DNA of 64,000 nucleotides from Spirometra erinaceieuropaei (lineage: Eukaryota; Platyhelminthes; Cestoda; Diphyllobothriidea; Diphyllobothriidae): NCBI GenBank assembly GCA_902702965.1, contig CACRXP010000009.1, forward strand, positions 890,442-954,441. Direction: 5' to 3'. This document shows positions 58,745 through 64,000 of this stretch, one piece after another. The notes beneath the pieces are model-generated. The model worked only from the letters and a program-made list of their open reading frames with translations, was not told the DNA's origin and did not search any database. The position numbers and the translations under genes are program-made. How positions within the stretch are numbered: the first letter of the stretch is position 1; each line of letters begins with the position of its first letter.

Positions 58745-59695
58745 ATAGTACATTAAAAGCAGCTTTAAGACTAGAAAATCCATTGCCCAGACTAACAAGA
58801 TCGGCGCCCACATCCGAAATGACTGTCCATAGTTAATTTCTCCGATCAAACAAAGTCATAGCACTGAATATGCAGAAGGGAGTCATTGGACTTAGTAACA
58901 GTCCGCGGCCAAAGAACCATGGCTAAGGCAGCCCGTGACACATGAAACTGTCAACCTTTCCAAGAATTCTCGCCTATTCGGAATCGAATGTGTGGCTAAA
59001 CCCTGATTGAAGGGGGAGGGGTTGACGTCATTCCTCCTTAATGCTGATGCATGTTCGGCCATCCGTTCCAAGTAATCTCCCAGTTTATTCATTATTTTCG
59101 ATGGCCATGTGGTTGTATTGCAACCGCGCCTTGCAGGAACTACATTCCCTGTGTGGTTCTTAACTGTGTCTCACTTGAATGACATCCAAGCCGTCTTATT
59201 CGTAGCCTGACACACAACCAAGTCGTGTGCGGCTGTGTAGTTCAACTGCGTTAGCCATCATGTTCAATCTTATCGTCAGTTTTTCGACAGGCTCAGGCAG
59301 TCGACTAGCGCATGGGAAAGGATATAATGCGGGATCGAACCTGGAGAACCCATCCCCCGGGCACACCAGGTGCATCCATTGCAATGATATAGCTGACACG
59401 AATGAATGCATCACAAGCGTCGTAGCTTAGAAGACCACCAGCTGACGGGATAACGCGTCCTTTTCAGGACTGGGATTCGAGCTACAATTACTCCTGTTAA
59501 GGTGGTCCCTATGACACCCATCTAAATGAGATCCGGGAAGATTGGTACACCCGGAGTGACGGTCAGGTAGTGCATAGCACGCGTTTGCCTCTGTCAGCCA
59601 GTGGTGTGCCTGCGCCCCTCGTCGGTGATCTTAATACTGTCTCGTCATCTGAGCAGGTTGGATAGAGAGGGAGGGTTGTTGGGGCTGTTGTGTAA
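58745..59695. other. No recognised feature
   Basis: Intronic; short frames only, no named repeat. A GATAACG..TTTCAGGAC word near 59449 also occurs near 39449. Confidence 0.45.
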
Positions 59696-59699
59696 CGCA

Positions 59700-60670
59700 T
59701 TTGTGTAAGGACGCTCTATCGGCGTGTCGAAACGCACTGCAGTGAACTGGAAGACAAGATTGCCGAACTACAATAACTCCCACGGGTCTTCCAAGTCAAT
59801 GGTTACCCGCAAAACTTCGTCGACCGGTGCATGCACAAAAGGGACGAAAGGCCTAACCGCATGGACACCAAATTTTGGCGAACGCTTCCGTAGGTCAAGA
59901 ACGTTTCGGAGGCTGTTGGCCGCCTGCTCGCGCCACTTGGGGTTGGAGATGCACACAGACCAGAGGCAACCATCAGGCGTCAGATAATGAAACCGAAAGA
60001 CACACTGCCACGGCATTAAACGTCTGAAGTCGTTTATTGGATCTGGTGCAGTTGCGGACAAAGCAACTACGTCGGAGAAACCGAAAGACAGCTCCGAACG
60101 AGAATGGCCGAACACGCTGCAGCGATGCGGATAACTGACGTCAGCTCTCAAGTTGTGGCTCATTCGACGAGATCCGTCCATACATTCGGATTTGACGAGG
60201 CAAAACTTCTCGCAAGAGGTGACAACCGCGTAAGCCGCGAGCCGCTTGAGTAATGGTTTACTGGTCCCGAGTCCATTAACAAGTGCAGTGCCCTTCCCTT
60301 TCCATAGGAGGTGCTGAGACTTCGTTTAGGCGGAGTAATTAGCCACAGGGGAACGCACAAGTGAACACTTTTCCCAACTCCAGTGTCGGTGGGTCAGATG
60401 GTCTAGCAATCGTCGCACCAACATCCAACACACGTGATGAAATTACAACAGTTAACGATGCGAATGTCGGCCATCAAACAATTAGCCCACCAAGTGCGAC
60501 GATCCCGGATGAAGGGGGGAGCCGTGAATGTTCATAGGTATGCGGTAGCCTGGCGACTGCATCCTATAAATACTGCAGCCCCTTGTTCATGAACCACCCG
60601 TAGCTGTTTTTGTGTTTGATGATGGGTTCAAGCAGGAACCCGAAACGTCAGGCTCGCCAGCGATCGCGTC
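59700..60670 (+). mobile_element. PLE-A, frameshifted copy
   Basis: Linker (MVTRKTSSTGACTK) at 59800-59850, then GIY-YIG region in several frames at 60030-60260, and the non-coding end with TTGATGATGGGTTCAAGCAG, GAACCC, GAAACGTCAGGC at 60616-60652. Core C is T here, while stem II GGGTTC/GAACCC is perfect. Confidence 0.8.
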
Positions 60671-60920
60671 TCCTACTTCAACCGGGGCATATGCTATTCT
60701 TGTTGCATCCACTCCGTGAGACACGCGGCGAGAGCCAAACTTGCACTGAGGACGTGTTTTAGGGCAAATCCGAATGGCAGGCAAGTAAGATTCCTTTTCT
60801 AGTCGTAGGGTTGCCTTCTTTAATTCATAGCTCCGACTCTGCAACCACGATGAACGCTGACTAGCTGCATAAAAGTCCAAAAACTGCTGGAGACAGGAAA
60901 ATCCGGCGATGGATTTACCA

Positions 60921-61006
60921 GTAAATGCACCGAGTTCGCCAAATATTGAAGAGTCAGTTGGCGAACATATGTTTTCGGTAATTCATCATCAGGCCGGTGC
61001 ATTTAC
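60921..61006 (-). ncRNA. Hammerhead-like three-way junction in inverted PLE-B tail
   Basis: Minus strand: outer arms GTAAATGCACCG (61006-60995) and CGGTGCATTTAC (60932-60921) pair over 12 bases. Inside: GGC, CTGATGA (60992-60986), TGAATTACC, GAAA (60976-60973), AC-ATAT-GT, TC, GCC, and a second hairpin GTTCGCCAA/TTGGCGAAC. The short form (stem I GGC/GCC, stem III AC/GT, cleavage base C) follows the minimal type I hammerhead layout known from PLEs; stem II is weak. Confidence 0.45.
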
Positions 61007-61720
61007 ATGGGTTAGGGGACAAAGACCGGCTGTCGTTACAGGCCATATCCATGTGCATTTATTCATTCACCTGCTCCTGCGGAGCGGGAGATATTGGCCG
61101 TACAAGCAGGCGTCTGGAAAAGAGAATACGCGAACACATGCCTGCCTGGCAAGGTAGAGGTGAACATCGATCGATTTCGAGTCCAATTCTCGCACATCTA
61201 ATCGATACGAACCACCAAGCCGACGCTAAAGAAGCTTTTAAAGTTAGATACCGGGCACCGAACAACTACTCTAAAAGCCTGCGCAAACGGGTGCTAGCCA
61301 CCGCCGAAGCAGTGGCCATTCGACTGGCGAACCCAGCACTCTGTTGTCAGAAGACTCTGACACAAGCAGTATGTCTGCCCTGGCCGACTCCAGACGGTGA
61401 TCGCAGGCCGTCCCGACGCACTTAGAGCAGTCACACGCACTCACAGCGCCTACAATCTAACCGGAACCTCTCTACTTCCCCCCCTCCTTCCACCCCAAAT
61501 CCACCGTCCTCAGCACGTTGACTCCGTCATGCGGGCGGCGTGGGAACATGGAGTCCGATTAAGCCTGCTCCCGAGACGCATCTATATCCTGTCGACAATT
61601 AGACTGATCATTACCCATGTAAATGTACCGGACTGATGATGAATTACGGAAAACGCATGTTCGCCAACTGAATCTTCAATTGTAATATGGAAATTTTCGC
61701 AGAACTTCGCCAAATATGTG
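60997..61720 (+). mobile_element. PLE-B GIY-YIG domain and 3' tail
   Basis: The frame 60997-61425 is the best-preserved endonuclease part here: CIYSFTCSCGAGDIGRTSRR, LEKRIREHMPAW (the arginine and glutamate helix of GIY-YIG), then PILAHLIDTNHQADAKEAF. The usual GYIG is GDIG. The 3' end has ACTGATGA (61632), GAAA (61649) and AC-GCAT-GT-TC-GCC. With the inverted tail at 60921 it forms an inverted-flank arrangement. Confidence 0.82.
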
Positions 61721-62192
61721 ACGTAGGCTAGGAACTAATATCGTATGTATCTTTTTCAATTGGATCATCAAAGGCATTGCCTATTATCCTTAATATTCTA
61801 GTATAATACTATTATATTAATGACTGGCCGGAGTGAGATTGTTCGTTGACCTGTGTGTACGTGTGACTTCAAATTCAGCTGCAAAGCCTCCTTGTATCGT
61901 GAAATGACTCAGAGATTAAAAGATTAATTTGCCGTTTACTGAGTGCTATAAAAATTCACATTTTTGTCGATACTGAATTTGACGGTGCTGAATTAGCTTC
62001 CAATTCGGCAAATATTTTATAATCTTAATTATGCCTTGCTCTGCCAACCCTTGTCGGCTGACATATCAACACGAAAACATACGTAGACACTGTAGGTTTT
62101 CCACAGAAAGCTACTTTAATAATTTCTAAAGAGTCTTGACTTGCAATTCGTAAGTATATATCACTGCGTGGTCACTGTCAACAGATACTTAC

Positions 62193-62572
62193 CGCGAAAT
62201 CCATATTCAATATCCCAAGGGAACCGTGATCTGAAGGTCAGACGACTGGTCCCCCCGGAGTGTGGCTCATAACTGAGCGAAATTACATTTCCCATCTCCA
62301 CGAGGGTTCTAAGCGTGCCCGGGTGCCCACAACGCAGCTCAATATAATTCAATGGTCCCCGTCGAAAGAAGATGCCCAAACCGTCGTATTTTTCCACTTC
62401 GAGGGAGAAGCCAGGGCAGAGATCAAAGAGGGCATTGCATCTTTTGGACACCACGGCCGACAGACCAAGTATTTTGTCAAGCAGAGCTGGTGTACGGGAT
62501 ATGCTTGTGTGGCCGAATTCATCGGATCGAAGCGGAGTGGGTCCCCGATGGCCAATTTCCTGGATTGAGCGC
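62193..62572 (-). CDS. Exon 2 of the giant secreted protein gene (5' edge uncertain)
   Basis: Donor GTAAGT after a phase-1 end that matches exon 3. The end is firmly protein-like: CPGFSLEVEKYDGLGIFF, LNYIELRCGHPGTLRTLVEM, LSYEPHSGGTSRLTFRSRF. For the start I chose CTCGAAG|G at 62572, which fits the phase of exon 1 and keeps 126 codons open; CAG at 62559 is a better acceptor but forces another frame. In the first half a second frame (62349-62555, LCLTKYLVCRPWCP) is also protein-like, so an indel in the assembly is possible. Confidence 0.75.
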
Positions 62573-62869
62573 CTTCGAGTTTATAAATGAAAAGATTACA
62601 GTGAGACGATTCGAGAGAGAGAGTGAGTGAGTGATTTTGTAAAGTTGCGCCTTAAAAGACTTCCGGAACGAAGTTGTGATAAAAACATACTATTTTGTCT
62701 GCATGACCTTTTAATGCTGAAGCATCTTTCCCGGGTATGAATTGAAAACAGGCATGTACAGCAGAATTTTTTGAGGCCAGTAACCAATAACCTAATCGTG
62801 GTTATTCTGCACGCTTCATTCGGAAGTACAGCAACCATTTACGGCCAAAGTTGACGGAACAGTCCGTCC

Positions 62870-63365
62870 CGAAGAAGCTCGTTATAATATGTCTACCTTT
62901 AAGGGCGACAACGTCTCAAACACAATCAAGCGACGCTTGCGTTGCACCATAGAAAGAACGTACAACGCAGCCGAACTTGTCTTCATCAGTTCCACGAAAA
63001 GCCTTCCAATTAACCGGGCAAAGGATGCCTTGCCAATGCATGCCACCCTAAATTGCTTGTATGAATTCACATGCACTTGCGGATGCAAGTACATTGGGCG
63101 AACGCAAAGGCAACTGGCAATCAGGGCCGCTGGGAATTTTCCTAATTGGCTTTTCAAATAGGAAAACAAAACCCCCCGTTCGTCTATAACGAAACACCGG
63201 TTAGATAGCAGTCGTGTTGTCGACCCTAAAACAGCTTTTCGAGTACTTGTCCGAGCGCATACAACTCGAACCTTGCGTTACTTGGAAGCAGCTTACATAA
63301 GGAGGGAGAAACCAGAGCTGTGCAAGCAGTTAGACCACGTGATCAATCTGCAATTGCCCTGGTAA
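62870..63365 (+). mobile_element. Penelope-like element PLE-C, GIY-YIG region
   Basis: The frame 62889-63161 has NTIKRRLRCTIERTYNAAEL, LYEFTCTCGCKYIGRTQRQ, then a broken continuation with FRVLVRAHTTRTLRYLEAAY and IRREKPELCKQLDHVINLQL to a stop at 63364. This is the PLE endonuclease and C-terminal tail with one frame break near 63150. Confidence 0.78.
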
Positions 63366-63907
63366 TCTTCACGCCTCAACTTACTCGTGACTGTGATTTG
63401 TTGTTAACATTCCGTCTCCCTCTTTCCTATATGATGTTTATGCGAACGTCTTTCATCTGATTATTCATTGCCTTGAACCTTGACCTTGCCCTTATGCACT
63501 GACATTCTGTAAAAAAATTCATACTGCTATGGCTTTCCATTCGTTACCTATGTTATGCAGAGACGGGCTGCAGTTGATAGGCCGTCACGAAATTTATTGG
63601 CCCCAATAAATTCTGCTGTACATGCCTGTTTTTAACTTTACATTATTCCTGACTATGAAAGAAAAAAGTCGGATAAACTAAAGCCCCAGTTCCGGGATTA
63701 GCTCTCATAGCTTGAAAACTACGAATCGAGAAGAAATTCTTAACATCCAAGCAGATTCTAAAACCATCACAAGCGGAAGATGAATGTTTTAGCATATGGC
63801 GATCCAGACCTAGGTTGAAGATCGTAAGGACAATAGGAGACGGTTTTGACAACGTTTGATGTTTTTTAAGATTTTCTAGACAATAAATTAGGAATAAATT
63901 GACTTAC

Positions 63908-63988
63908 TCATATTTGAAAATTTTCTGGTTTGGCTTGGTACCACCGAGAAGGAAATAGATCGGATTTGGAAAAAGTGGCCAATCGAGT
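63908..63988 (-). CDS. Exon 1 (first visible) of the giant secreted protein gene
   Basis: Acceptor CTTCTATTTCAG at the very edge of the window, donor GTAAGT. 81 bases: one base completing an upstream codon, 26 codons (LDWPLFPNPIYFLLGGTK, NQKIFKY), two bases carried on. Of three frames one ends in a stop; this one alone gives a phase that exon 2 can accept. An acceptor here means coding exons continue beyond 64000. Confidence 0.75.
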   Translation of the reverse strand, partial: TRLATFSKSDLFPSRWYQAKPENFQI

Positions 63989-64000
63989 CTGAAATAGAAG

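Noticed and set aside
62193..62454. CUB domain in exon 2
   Set aside because: NYIELRCG and the strand pattern recall CUB, and a DYIEVYRG stretch ends exon 6, but the domain's full cysteine pattern is absent, so I do not call it.
1..64000. CRISPR arrays, operons, prokaryotic signals
   Set aside because: None seen; introns and element types are eukaryotic.

Overview
This is a eukaryotic window with long introns, U2-type GT..AG splice sites, many old retroelements and no operon structure. The element mix (Penelope-like elements with GIY-YIG domains, a CR1/Jockey-like LINE, Ty3/gypsy, tRNA-headed short repeats) and the style of these families suggest a parasitic flatworm, probably a diphyllobothriidean tapeworm. 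That is inference from memory of the families and was not searched.

The one host gene I can support lies on the minus strand and crosses almost the whole window, from 63988 down to 11708. I assembled it by hand from 14 exons; all 13 internal splice junctions agree in reading phase. It gives about 2,233 codons and is open at both ends: neither the start nor the stop codon is in the window. One 4,044-base exon (39936-43979) carries 1,348 codons, rich in amphipathic beta-strand patterns and N-glycosylation sequons. The last exons become helical. The best family guess is a secreted apolipophorin/apoB-like large lipid transfer protein lacking its N-terminal lipid-binding domain in this window. The gene is certain, the family is not.

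Everything else is repeat sequence in the introns. Left end (1-11400): LINE, Ty3/gypsy and Penelope-like (PLE-A, PLE-B) remnants downstream of the last visible exon. Introns: four full ~1 kb foldback elements (F1) and two ~1.83 kb relatives (F2), all with CAGT..ACTG ends beside TA; a ~310-bp tRNA-headed repeat (S1) in tandem and inverted pairs; a dispersed ~450-bp repeat (SINE-C); a third SINE-like insertion with an 18-bp target duplication; and further PLE-A, PLE-B and PLE-C pieces.

The most interesting non-coding signal is a set of hammerhead-ribozyme-like cores (CTGANGA, hairpin, GAAA) in three repeat families: S1, PLE-B and PLE-A. In S1 the consensus gives stem I GGCTGG/CCAGTC, a stem II hairpin and a palindromic stem III (ATGGCCAT), in a unit that also has a tRNA-like promoter and occurs as a direct dimer of period 309-310 bp. 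This matches the known layout of small hammerhead retroelements such as the schistosome Sm-alpha family and retrozymes, with PLEs as a plausible source of the copying machinery. All copies here are diverged, and the ribozyme calls need structure searches and cleavage tests.
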